Positions 7,789 through 17,069 of a stretch of DNA of 64,000 nucleotides are shown piece by piece. Under the pieces are notes generated by a model. That model did no database searches, was not told where the DNA came from, and was given only the letters and a program-made list of their open reading frames with translations. Position 1 is the first letter of the stretch. Each line of letters starts with the position of its first letter. A program made the translations under genes and the position numbers. This stretch comes from Pseudanabaena sp. Chao 1811 (GTDB lineage Bacteria > Cyanobacteriota > Cyanobacteriia > Pseudanabaenales > Pseudanabaenaceae): positions 2,396,001 through 2,460,000 of the forward strand of contig NZ_CP101416.1 in assembly GCF_027942295.1 (NCBI RefSeq), read 5' to 3'.

Positions 7789-10700
7789 ATTCGGGATGTT
7801 CTGTTAAGTCTAGTTCAAAGCTAAAAGTACTACCCTCACCGAGCTTACTCTGAACTGTAATTTCACCACCCATTTTTTTGACAAGATTTTGGCTAATCGC
7901 TAAACCTAAACCTGTACCTTGGTTTTTCATCACTTCTTCACCCGCCTGCTCAAATGACCAAAATATTCTACTAATATCAGAATCTGCGATCCCGATTCCC
8001 GTATCTGTAATCGCAAATCTAATCAACTCACGGAGGTTTCCTGATTGATGATCCTGTGATTGCGCCTTGCTCACTGCAATGGTGATTCCTCCAGTAGAGG
8101 TAAACTTGATGGCATTGCTCAATAAATTCAATAGGACTTGTCTTAAACGGTGTGCATCAGCATAGATATTTTCAGGAAGATCGGGGGCAAACTGAGTTGT
8201 CAAGGTCAGATTTTTATCAATAGCTTTGCGAGAGACCATATCCACTGTTATTTGCAGAAAATCCTCGAAAGATATTGTACTTGGCTGGATCTCCATTTTA
8301 TCAGCTTCAATTTTGGCAATATCAAGCAAATCTTGAATTAAGAACAGCAGATGCTGACTAGATTGATAAATCATCGTTGTAAATTCCTGTGTGTCCTTAT
8401 CTAGTTCCTCATTAAGTTGCAGAAGTTGTGTAAAACCCATGATCGCATTGAGCGGCGTGCGTAACTTGTTGCCCATGCTGCTAAGAAACTTACTCTTCGC
8501 TCGACTAGCTGCCTCAGAAGCGATTATTGCCTCAGATAATTCTTGATTTTTGGCAATCATTTGTTGCTTTTGGAGTTTCCGTTCAGTAATATCTTCGATC
8601 ACAATCAAAATCATTTTGCCAATATCACTCTGCTCAATTTGACAGGCATTGAGTAACATTGTGCGCGTTCCTAATTGCGAAAAATTTTGGGTGATTTCAT
8701 AGTCATGTACTGAAATATCCATCAACAATGTCTCATTAAGGAGCGATCGCATTTTAGGAATATCCCAATCTCTTCGTCCCAGATCGAAAATTGATTGTCT
8801 CTCAATCTGAGCAGCAGTCATTTGAAAAGTTTCATAAAAGGCACAGTTTGCCGTAATTACTTGTAGTTCAAAGTTAAGGACGATCAGGGGCTGTCGCAAA
8901 GTCTCTACGATCGCATTGGCATAGTTGCGGGCGGATTCTAAGGCGATCGCATTCCGTTTGAGCAAATTAATATCAATCAAACTGATCACAACACCATCAA
9001 TGCGATAGTCTGTAGTGCGATAGGGGCGAATCCGCAGACTATGCCAATGTCCTGTGCGATCTTGGACATCCTGCTCATAGGGAACCAAAGTATCAATTAC
9101 CGATGTCACTAGCTCGATTAGATGTGGAACATCAATATTGGTTTGAATATCGCTAAAAGGTCGTCCTACATCACTGGCAATCAAGTTAAATAGTTGCTCT
9201 GCCATCGGGGTAAACCGTCTAATTCGCAAATCGCCTGACAACATCAAAATCGGAATATTCACACTACTGAGCAGATTTTGCAAATCGTTATTGACTGCAT
9301 GTAATTGCATGTTGCGATTGCGTAACTCATCATTGATTGTACTCAGTTCCTCATTTGTGGCTTGAATTTCTTCCTTCGCTGTTTCTAGCTCTTCATTGGC
9401 ACTTTGTAACTCCTCATTACTAGATAAAAACTCTTCGCTAGCTACCTTGAGATCTTGATTAGTTGCCTCTTGAGACTCAATGATCGATCGCAAATATTCT
9501 TTAGTATTTTCTAACTCATAGGTGAGGCGAATGACTTCGCGTTCTGCTTCTGTTTGCCGTACTTTACGAGATTTTGATAGAGTCCTAATTTCTATGTTAG
9601 TGGATACAGATGGATTCGGACGACTCTCGAATAGCACTAAAAAAAAGCGATCGCTATTAATGCGAAGGGGGATCACATCGATCTTCACCAGTAGATTTTG
9701 CTGTATCTCAATGCCATCTTTACAAACGGGAATATTTTGGTATTTGGCACTATGAATCAGTGATCGTAACTCTAGCCTTAATTCTGAACGAGCCATTTTT
9801 AATAAATTCAAACTAGCTTTACCGGGGGCAGGCTCGAGAAAAGGGCTAGTCTGTCCTCGAAATTTTAAGATTTCCAAATTGGAGTCAACCGTCACACCAA
9901 CAGGAGCATAGCGATTTAAAACTACTTGATCTGCAATCTGTTCCAAATTGATATCATCAACTAATTCGGTTCCCTTCTCCAGATTTTTTGCTTCGGGGAC
10001 ATAAGTGCTTTTACCAAAGTTAAAATTCATCCGAGGCGGCGTGAGTTTACGCTGATAAATGCGATATTTTTTGTCAGTAATTTCAAACAAATCGGTGGCA
10101 TTACCAATCCCCTCAGAACTCCCCAAGATCAAAAAACTATCAGGATTGAGCGCATAGTGAAATATCGGCATGATCTTCTTTTGCAAGGATGGTTCTAAAT
10201 AAATCAGCATATTCCGACAACTGATCAAGTCCAACCGCGAAAAGGGTGGATCGCTAGTTAAGTTCTGCCGAGCAAATACGCATAGTTCCCTGACGGATTT
10301 ACCAATTTGATAGCCTCCCTGTACGGGCGTAAAAAAGCGTCTTAGTCGCTCTGGAGAGACATCAATTAGTAGATTTTGACTATAAATTCCCTGACGAGCC
10401 TTTTCGATCGCTATTTCGCTAATATCCGTCGCAAAAATTTGAATTGGATACCTCACAAGGTGTTCATCAAAAAATTCAAGTAAACAGATAGCAATGGAAT
10501 AGGCTTCTTCCCCCGTTGAACAACCTACTACCCAAATGCGAATTGGCAGATTAGAGGGTTTATTTTGACAAATTGTAGGAAATACTAATTTTTGGAGAGC
10601 GCTAAAGGATTCTGGATCCCGAAAAAAGCTGGTCACATTAATTAGAATATCGTGGTACAGTTGCTCAACTTCATGAGGATATGCTTGCAAATATTGGGCA

Positions 10701-11563
10701 TAGTCATTAAGTTTTTGGATATTCACCAGACCCATACGTCGTGAAATCCTCCGTTTGACTGTGCCTTGTTTGTACTGGCTAAAGTCTACGCCCATCTCAT
10801 CATGCAATAGCGAAAATATTTGGGTGAGCGCTTCTTGACTCTTCGCAAAAGTTGATGCAACTTCATCATCACATTCATCATAAGGATTCTCATCATCGAT
10901 CGCCATATTTGTAGTTTCACTTTTAATTTGGCTGATATTGACTAGTTCAGTCACGATCTCCGCAGGTGATAGGACAAAATCCACATAACCTGAAGTGATG
11001 GCAATCATGGGCATTGTTGGAAATTCCGCAGAGACAAGATCTTGCGCAAAGGTAACTCCCCCTACGGATTTGATTACTCCTAAACCTGCTGTGCCATCTT
11101 CGTTACTACCTGATAGTACAACTGCGATCGCGAGATTGCCACAATCTGCCGCCAAAGAACTAAAAAAGGCATCGATTGCCATATATTTGCCCCGCACGCG
11201 CTGCCGAGGTTCCAACTTTAATACTCCCTGCACCAAAGTCATCAAAGTATTAGGAGGAATCACATATACTGAGTTCGGCTCAATCCGCATTCCTTCACTA
11301 GCCTCATGCACAGGCATCTCTGTGGTACGTTGCAAAATCTCGCTTAATTGGCTGTCATGCTGTGGTGCTAAGTGTTGAATTAGTACAAATCCCATGCCCG
11401 TATCAGTTGGCAGATTTTGCAGTATTTTGGTAAATGCGTCTAATCCTCCTGCCGATGCGCCAATCCCCACAATCATGAAAGATTCTTGTCGATCTTGTTC
11501 AGGAGCTAATGATAAATCAGAGAAATCAGTTTCATTGGAATTCGAGTCTGGCTCGGAGATCAT
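7784..11563 (-). CDS. CheB-CheR-PAS-histidine-kinase fusion lacking the phosphoacceptor histidine
   Basis: This 1259-residue cytosolic signalling protein starts with a CheB methylesterase domain (about 28-215: GIGASAGG, LIQHLAP, SGSNEDGTAG, so the Ser-His-Asp set is present). A CheR methyltransferase domain follows (about 255-500: TSFFRDPESF, VVGCSTGEEAYS, RNMLIYL). Then come a heptad-rich coiled coil (about 655-755), two PAS-like domains, and a HisKA/HATPase module. The ATPase part is intact (N-box LLNLLSNAIKF, DTGIGI, GTGLGL). The H-box reads MGNKLRTPLNA, with Asn1032 (codon AAC at 8470-8468) where HELRTPLN is expected. No receiver domain is attached. Stand-alone chemotaxis partners are not nearby. 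Confidence 0.9.
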   Translation of the reverse strand: MISEPDSNSNETDFSDLSLAPEQDRQESFMIVGIGASAGGLDAFTKILQNLPTDTGMGFVLIQHLAPQHDSQLSEILQRTTEMPVHEASEGMRIEPNSVYVIPPNTLMTLVQGVLKLEPRQRVRGKYMAIDAFFSSLAADCGNLAIAVVLSGSNEDGTAGLGVIKSVGGVTFAQDLVSAEFPTMPMIAITSGYVDFVLSPAEIVTELVNISQIKSETTNMAIDDENPYDECDDEVASTFAKSQEALTQIFSLLHDEMGVDFSQYKQGTVKRRISRRMGLVNIQKLNDYAQYLQAYPHEVEQLYHDILINVTSFFRDPESFSALQKLVFPTICQNKPSNLPIRIWVVGCSTGEEAYSIAICLLEFFDEHLVRYPIQIFATDISEIAIEKARQGIYSQNLLIDVSPERLRRFFTPVQGGYQIGKSVRELCVFARQNLTSDPPFSRLDLISCRNMLIYLEPSLQKKIMPIFHYALNPDSFLILGSSEGIGNATDLFEITDKKYRIYQRKLTPPRMNFNFGKSTYVPEAKNLEKGTELVDDINLEQIADQVVLNRYAPVGVTVDSNLEILKFRGQTSPFLEPAPGKASLNLLKMARSELRLELRSLIHSAKYQNIPVCKDGIEIQQNLLVKIDVIPLRINSDRFFLVLFESRPNPSVSTNIEIRTLSKSRKVRQTEAEREVIRLTYELENTKEYLRSIIESQEATNQDLKVASEEFLSSNEELQSANEELETAKEEIQATNEELSTINDELRNRNMQLHAVNNDLQNLLSSVNIPILMLSGDLRIRRFTPMAEQLFNLIASDVGRPFSDIQTNIDVPHLIELVTSVIDTLVPYEQDVQDRTGHWHSLRIRPYRTTDYRIDGVVISLIDINLLKRNAIALESARNYANAIVETLRQPLIVLNFELQVITANCAFYETFQMTAAQIERQSIFDLGRRDWDIPKMRSLLNETLLMDISVHDYEITQNFSQLGTRTMLLNACQIEQSDIGKMILIVIEDITERKLQKQQMIAKNQELSEAIIASEAASRAKSKFLSSMGNKLRTPLNAIMGFTQLLQLNEELDKDTQEFTTMIYQSSQHLLFLIQDLLDIAKIEADKMEIQPSTISFEDFLQITVDMVSRKAIDKNLTLTTQFAPDLPENIYADAHRLRQVLLNLLSNAIKFTSTGGITIAVSKAQSQDHQSGNLRELIRFAITDTGIGIADSDISRIFWSFEQAGEEVMKNQGTGLGLAISQNLVKKMGGEITVQSKLGEGSTFSFELDLTEHPES

Positions 11564-11695
11564 TACTTTTGTTGATTATGATATCTTGAGCCTAACATCT
11601 AAATCTCAGAATTTGTCCTAAAAGTTCGTTACAGTCTTAAATCTCTTCCTTGAGATTGTCTAAGTGTCTAAAAGCGTGTTTGAGAAGTATCCTAC

Positions 11696-11846
11696 TTAAC
11701 GTCAGTTCGGGTTAAGCTAGCAAATTTTAAAAGCTCAAAAGTAAAAGCCTTGCTAAGCAAGGCTTTTACTTTTGAGCTTTGAGAGAGGGTTTGCGTAGCA
11801 AACCCTCTCTCAAAGCTCGTTTCAAATTATCCAGAACTCGCGTTAC
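11696..11846 (-). repeat. Three-way-junction repeat, divergent copy 3 (inverted orientation)
   Basis: Its ends, TTAACGTCAGTTCG and AGAACTCGCGTTA, match the reversed ends of copies 1 and 2. The two inner hairpins are entirely different: 11732-11783, with arms AGCTCAAAAGTAAAAGCCTTG and complement, and 11776-11816, with arms GCTTTGAGAGAGGGTTTGC and complement. Conserved ends with exchanged arms suggest a modular element. It lies upstream of the CheB/CheR kinase gene. Confidence 0.6.
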
Positions 11847-11878
11847 CTATCATAAATCTCTGCTTTTATACCTCCGCC

Positions 11879-12008
11879 CTAAGTACAGGACAAAAAGATT
11901 GAAACTCGCTCCCAGCAAGGATTTAATTCAATAGGCTCAAAAGCTTTATCTAGTAACGGTTTCAGGGTGTTTTGGCGTTCTATTTTTGATTTTTTATCCT
12001 GTACTTAG
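11879..12008. mobile_element. 130-bp MITE-like element with terminal inverted repeats
   Basis: The ends CTAAGTACAGGACAAAAAGA (left) and ATTTTTTATCCTGTACTTAG (right) are inverted repeats with few mismatches. The element is flanked by ACCTCCGCC and ACCTCCTAC, which agree at seven of nine positions and look like an aged 9-bp target duplication. There is no ORF inside, so it would need a transposase in trans. No transposase in the window has matching ends. Confidence 0.6.
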
Positions 12009-12164
12009 ACCTCCTACATAAGGAGGGAAACTCACATCTTCTTTGAGAGCAGCAAAGTCATGCTCAATCTTGCGAAAGTCAGGAGAATCAGGAGAATATT
12101 GAAAGCATTAAGTGAAGTGTGTAAATGAATGTCATGGGATGGGAAGTCTAGTACAGGGAGATTT

Positions 12165-12196
12165 AAGAGACAAGGGGCTTAAGCCCCTTGTCTCTT
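12165..12196 (-). terminator. Perfect 32-bp palindrome, probable terminator of glutamate synthase
   Basis: AAGAGACAAGGGGCTT is followed directly by its exact complement, ending 5 bp from the glutamate synthase stop codon. The stretch 12017-12164 holds nothing I can identify. Confidence 0.6.
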
Positions 12197-12201
12197 GTTA
12201 T

Positions 12202-15200
12202 TTAGCTGCCACCGATACGGGCAACATCACGGGAGTTGGCTTCAAAGGCGGCATTGAGGGCATCGTCACCACTCAAACCATCTTCCAAGGCTTCCTTAAT
12301 TGCTTGCAATACCCGCTTGTAATCCTTCGGCATTACCTTCACGAATTTAGGAACACTCGCATTCCAATCAGCGAGAACCTTCGCACCCTTAGCGCTCTCC
12401 GTATAGTCAACATGCTGCTGAATCAACTGCTTGAGATCCTTGATTTCTTCGGGATCTTCGAGTTTCTCTAAGCCGACCATTGAGGTATTGCAACGGGTTG
12501 CGAAGTCACCTGACTCATCGAGAATGTAAGCAACACCGCCACTCATACCAGCCGCGAAGTTCCGTCCTGTTAAACCGAGAACGACAACTTTTCCGCCAGT
12601 CATATATTCGCAACCATGATCGCCGATGCCTTCAACTACAGCATTTACGCCAGAGTTCCGCACACAGAAGCGTTCGCCAGCAATACCGCGAATGTAAGCT
12701 TCGCCACTAGTTGCACCATAGAAGGCAACATTACCTGCAATGATGTTCTCTTCGGCGACAAAGGTAGAAGCTTTGTGGGGATAGAGAATGATCTTACCGC
12801 CGCTTAGACCTTTGCCGAGGTAGTCGTTGGTGTCGCCTTCTAGTTCCATGGTTACACCAGAGGGAACGAATGCACCAAAGCTTTGACCAGCCGTACCTTG
12901 GAAATGCAGATGTACGGTGTCATCGGGCAATCCTTCCCAATGGCGCTTGGTAATTTCGTTACCGAGGATGGTTCCGACCGCACGATTGATATTCTTGATG
13001 GGAACTGTGGCATGGACAGGTTCTCCATCAACGATCGCTGCTTGGCATAAATCTAACAACACAGTCATATCAAGGGATTTATCCAAACCGTGATCCTGTG
13101 GGATTTGGGCATAGCGACCAACATCTTCACCGACTTCGGGCTGATAGAGAATCTTGGAGAAGTCTAAGCCTTTGGCTTTCCAATGCTCGACGGCTTGCTT
13201 GGCTTCGAGGACATCGGTACGACCGACCATTTCATCAAGGGTACGGAAGCCTAACTGTGCCATTAGTTCGCGCACTTCTTGAGCGATGAAGGTCATGAAA
13301 TTGACGGTGTGGGCGGGATCGCCTGTGAACTTCTCGCGCAACTGAGGATCTTGGGTGGCAACTCCGACGGGGCAGGTGTTGAGATGGCAGACGCGCATCA
13401 TGATACAGCCTAAAGTAACAAGGGGAGCGGTGGCAAAGCCGAACTCTTCAGCACCAAGTAAAGCGGCGATGACGACATCACGACCTGTTTTCATTTGTCC
13501 ATCGGTTTCCACAACGATGCGGCTACGGAGGTTATTGAGAACGAGGGTTTGGTGGGTTTCTGCGAGTCCGAGTTCCCAAGGTAAGCCTGCGTGCTTGATC
13601 GAGGTTTGGGGAGATGCGCCAGTGCCACCGTCATAGCCAGAGATCAGCACCACATCGGCATGGGCTTTGGAAACCCCTGCGGCGATCGTGCCAACACCAA
13701 CTTCCGAAACTAGCTTAACGCTGATACGGGCAGCGCGATTGGCATTTTTGAGATCGTGAATCAACTCGGCGAGGTCTTCGATGGAGTAGATGTCATGGTG
13801 AGGAGGTGGCGAAATTAAACCAACCCCTGGGGTGGAGTGACGGACTTTGGCGATCCAAGGATAGACTTTCTTGCCAGGAAGTTGTCCGCCTTCCCCTGGT
13901 TTTGCTCCTTGAGCCATTTTGATTTGAATCTCTTTGGCTTGGGAGAGATAGAGGCTAGTTACACCGAAACGTCCAGAGGCTACCTGTTTGATGGCGCTAT
14001 TTTTGGAATCACCTTGCTCGTTTGTCCATGTGTAACGTTCAGGATCTTCGCCGCCTTCACCTGTGTTGGATTTGCCACCAATGCGATTCATAGCGATCGC
14101 TAAAGCTTCGTGGGCTTCCTTAGAAATGGAACCGTAACTCATCGCGCCAGTTTTGAAGCGACGGAGAATGCTTTCAATAGGTTCTACTTCCTCAAGAGGA
14201 ATTGATTCACGGGATTTGAAATCAAGCAAGCCACGAAGGGTGAAATGCTGCTGATTCTGCTCATTGACCAGAGAGGAGTATTTCTTGAACTGCTCGTAAT
14301 TACCTTCACGGACAGCCTTTTGCAGAGCATGGATAGTTTCAGGACTGAACAAGTGGGCTTCGCCTTCCTTGCGCCATTGGTATTCGCCGCCAACATCGAG
14401 AGTATTACCACTAGCGGGACGGTCGGGGAAAGCATGGGTATGACGAGCGATCGCTTCTTTAGCGATTACTTCCAAATTAGCCCCTTCAATGCGGGAGGCT
14501 GTCCAAGTGAAGTATTGCTTGATTACTTCTTGATTCAAGCCAACGGCTTCAAAGATTTGAGCGCCGCGATAGCTTTGGATCGTGGAAATACCAATTTTAG
14601 AAGCAACTTTAGTTACGCCCTTAGTAGCTGACTTGATGTAGTTCTTAACCGCAGTTTTATAATCGACATTTACCAGCAAGCCTTGCTTGATCATGTCACT
14701 GATGCTTTCAAAGGCAAGGTAAGGATTGATCGCGCCGCAACCATAGCCAATCAAGAGAGCAAAGTGATGGACTTCTCTAGGTTCGCCAGATTCGAGGACG
14801 AGTCCGACTCTAGTACGGGTTCCTGTGCGGATGAGATGGTGATGTAAGCCTGAGACTGCTAGCAATGCAGGAATCGGTGCATTGTCAGGATTCACGCCAC
14901 GATCGCTTAAAATCAAAATATTCACGCCATCAGCGATCGCTTGATCTGCCTTTGCACAAATCTCGGCGATCGCTGATTCTAATCCCGATACACCCGATTT
15001 AGGATCGAACAAAGTCGAAAGAGTGACGGATTTAAAACCACCTTCGTTAATATGCTTCAACTTGGCAAATTCTGCATCGCTGAGAATGGGAGTCTTTAGC
15101 TCGATCAGGTGACAGCTTTCTGGTTCAGGTTTGAGCAAATTCCGTTCTGCGCCAATGGTCGTCTCTGCGGAAGTAATAATCTCTTCACGAATAGAATCGA

Positions 15201-16803
15201 TAGGGGGATTTGTAACCTGTGCAAATAGCTGTTGGAAATAATCGTAGAGAAGTTTGGGACGATTAGAAAGAACGGCAAGAGGAGCATCATTTCCCATTGC
15301 GCCTACAGCTTCCACGCCATCCCGCGCCATTGGTGTTAACAGCAAGCGCAAATCTTCAAAGGAATAACCGAAAGCCATTTGACGCTGTGTGAGGGGAATT
15401 GCTTCTGGTGCGGAGACTTCCGCATCCTTGAGACTAGCGATTTCGACCATATGCTGATTAATCCACTCACGGTAGGGATGCTCGGTCGCGATTTGATGCT
15501 TGATCTCTTCATCGGCAACAATCCGACCTTCCTGCATATTCACCAGAAACATGCGTCCTGGTTGCAAGCGCCCCTTGGATTCGATGCGTTCAGGTTCAAT
15601 TTGTAATACCCCTGCTTCCGAAGCGAAGATTACCAAATCATCCTTGGTGACATAGTAGCGCGAAGGACGTAAACCATTGCGATCCAAGACTGCGCCGATC
15701 ATTGTGCCATCGGTGAAGGCGATCGAAGCAGGACCATCCCAAGGTTCCATTAAACAGGAATGATATTCATAAAATGCTTTCTTCTCGTCACTCATGGACT
15801 CATGGGCAGTCCAAGGTTCAGGAATCATCATCATCATCGCGTGAGGCAGCGATCGCCCTGCCAGCACCAACAATTCTAAAGCGTTATCAAAAATCGTGGA
15901 GTCGCTACCTTCGATGTTAATCACAGGCTTGATTTTGGAAATGTCATCACCAAACAAATCCGACTCAAACATGGACTGACGGGCAATCATCCAGTTAGTA
16001 TTGCCGCGCAAAGTATTGATCTCACCATTGTGAGCAATGTAGCGGTAAGGGTGCGATCGCTCCCAGCTAGGGAAAGTATTGGTACTAAAGCGGGAGTGAA
16101 CCAGAGCCAGAGCGCTCTCCATATCGGGATCACGCAAATCATGGGCGTAGTACATTCCCACTTGTGCCGTCATCAACATCCCTTTATAAACGATGGTGCG
16201 ACAGGAAAGGCTAGAAGGATACCAGTAAGGATCAACGTTCGCGGCGCGAATGGCGGTATGGGCAAGCTTACGCAGTACAAATAATTTGCGATCAAAGGCG
16301 AGGTCATCAACAAGATCAGGCGATCGCTGGATAAATACCTGTTGCATAAAAGGCTCACTGGACTGAGCTGTTGCTCCCAAAGAGGAATTATCGGTGGGGA
16401 CATCGCGCCAACCGAGAACCTTCAAACCTTCTGCTTCTACTAACTTCTCAAAGATCTGTCTTCCCTTTTTACGCGCCTCAGCGTCGGGAGAAGCGTAAAC
16501 CATGCCAACCCCATAATGCCCTGCTTCAGGTAAAGTAATATTCTCTGCGGCTGCTACTTTTACCAAAAACTTATGGGGAATCTGCATCAAAATCCCAGCA
16601 CCGTCACCTGTATTTGTCTCACAGCCACAAGCGCCACGGTGCTCCAAGTTTTCTAGGATCGTCAGCCCCTGCTCGACGATCGCATGGGATTTTTGCCCTG
16701 ACTTATGGACAATAAAGCCGACTCCACAAGCATCATGTTCAAACTGTGGATCGTACAAACCTTGTTTTACTGGGAGTGCGTTGCTATTCATCATGGACTG
16801 CAA
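12202..16803 (-). CDS. gltB: Glutamate synthase large subunit / ferredoxin-dependent GOGAT
   Basis: This 1533-residue enzyme turns glutamine plus 2-oxoglutarate into two glutamates, the second step of ammonium assimilation. The class II glutaminase domain begins at Cys26 in EHDACGVGF, so a short propeptide must be removed. The FMN domain carries [16 protein letters not shown] and GGTGASP. The 3Fe-4S cluster ligands are in [15 protein letters not shown]. The C-terminal beta-helix is complete ([38 protein letters not shown]). No small-subunit gltD gene is adjacent. This fits a ferredoxin-dependent form (glsF) but does not prove it, since a distant gltD is possible. The start could also be Met4 or Met5. 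Confidence 0.95.
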   Translation of the reverse strand: MQSMMNSNALPVKQGLYDPQFEHDACGVGFIVHKSGQKSHAIVEQGLTILENLEHRGACGCETNTGDGAGILMQIPHKFLVKVAAAENITLPEAGHYGVGMVYASPDAEARKKGRQIFEKLVEAEGLKVLGWRDVPTDNSSLGATAQSSEPFMQQVFIQRSPDLVDDLAFDRKLFVLRKLAHTAIRAANVDPYWYPSSLSCRTIVYKGMLMTAQVGMYYAHDLRDPDMESALALVHSRFSTNTFPSWERSHPYRYIAHNGEINTLRGNTNWMIARQSMFESDLFGDDISKIKPVINIEGSDSTIFDNALELLVLAGRSLPHAMMMMIPEPWTAHESMSDEKKAFYEYHSCLMEPWDGPASIAFTDGTMIGAVLDRNGLRPSRYYVTKDDLVIFASEAGVLQIEPERIESKGRLQPGRMFLVNMQEGRIVADEEIKHQIATEHPYREWINQHMVEIASLKDAEVSAPEAIPLTQRQMAFGYSFEDLRLLLTPMARDGVEAVGAMGNDAPLAVLSNRPKLLYDYFQQLFAQVTNPPIDSIREEIITSAETTIGAERNLLKPEPESCHLIELKTPILSDAEFAKLKHINEGGFKSVTLSTLFDPKSGVSGLESAIAEICAKADQAIADGVNILILSDRGVNPDNAPIPALLAVSGLHHHLIRTGTRTRVGLVLESGEPREVHHFALLIGYGCGAINPYLAFESISDMIKQGLLVNVDYKTAVKNYIKSATKGVTKVASKIGISTIQSYRGAQIFEAVGLNQEVIKQYFTWTASRIEGANLEVIAKEAIARHTHAFPDRPASGNTLDVGGEYQWRKEGEAHLFSPETIHALQKAVREGNYEQFKKYSSLVNEQNQQHFTLRGLLDFKSRESIPLEEVEPIESILRRFKTGAMSYGSISKEAHEALAIAMNRIGGKSNTGEGGEDPERYTWTNEQGDSKNSAIKQVASGRFGVTSLYLSQAKEIQIKMAQGAKPGEGGQLPGKKVYPWIAKVRHSTPGVGLISPPPHHDIYSIEDLAELIHDLKNANRAARISVKLVSEVGVGTIAAGVSKAHADVVLISGYDGGTGASPQTSIKHAGLPWELGLAETHQTLVLNNLRSRIVVETDGQMKTGRDVVIAALLGAEEFGFATAPLVTLGCIMMRVCHLNTCPVGVATQDPQLREKFTGDPAHTVNFMTFIAQEVRELMAQLGFRTLDEMVGRTDVLEAKQAVEHWKAKGLDFSKILYQPEVGEDVGRYAQIPQDHGLDKSLDMTVLLDLCQAAIVDGEPVHATVPIKNINRAVGTILGNEITKRHWEGLPDDTVHLHFQGTAGQSFGAFVPSGVTMELEGDTNDYLGKGLSGGKIILYPHKASTFVAEENIIAGNVAFYGATSGEAYIRGIAGERFCVRNSGVNAVVEGIGDHGCEYMTGGKVVVLGLTGRNFAAGMSGGVAYILDESGDFATRCNTSMVGLEKLEDPEEIKDLKQLIQQHVDYTESAKGAKVLADWNASVPKFVKVMPKDYKRVLQAIKEALEDGLSGDDALNAAFEANSRDVARIGGS

Positions 16804-17069
16804 AGGTGTGGTATCTAAAGGATTATGTGAGCTGGGACGTAATTGAAAGGTTACGAGGGCTACATTAGGATTGTACTAATAAATCTATGTCTTAGGTAAG
16901 ATGTCTTAAAAAAATGTTCATATCTAGGGGTTGTCAGTTCAGTGTTTTGCCGCCTTTATGTAGTTTTGATTACGCATTTGTTTGGGTGAGCCAATAGTCG
17001 CAGATTCGTAACTTTAAGCGAAGATCGCTCTATCATGGGCAATATCCAGATTTTTTGTGCAGCTTTTGT

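Noticed and set aside
16804-17069. NtcA site upstream of glutamate synthase
   Set aside because: The best candidate, GTA...TAC near 16838, has ten instead of eight bases between the half-sites.
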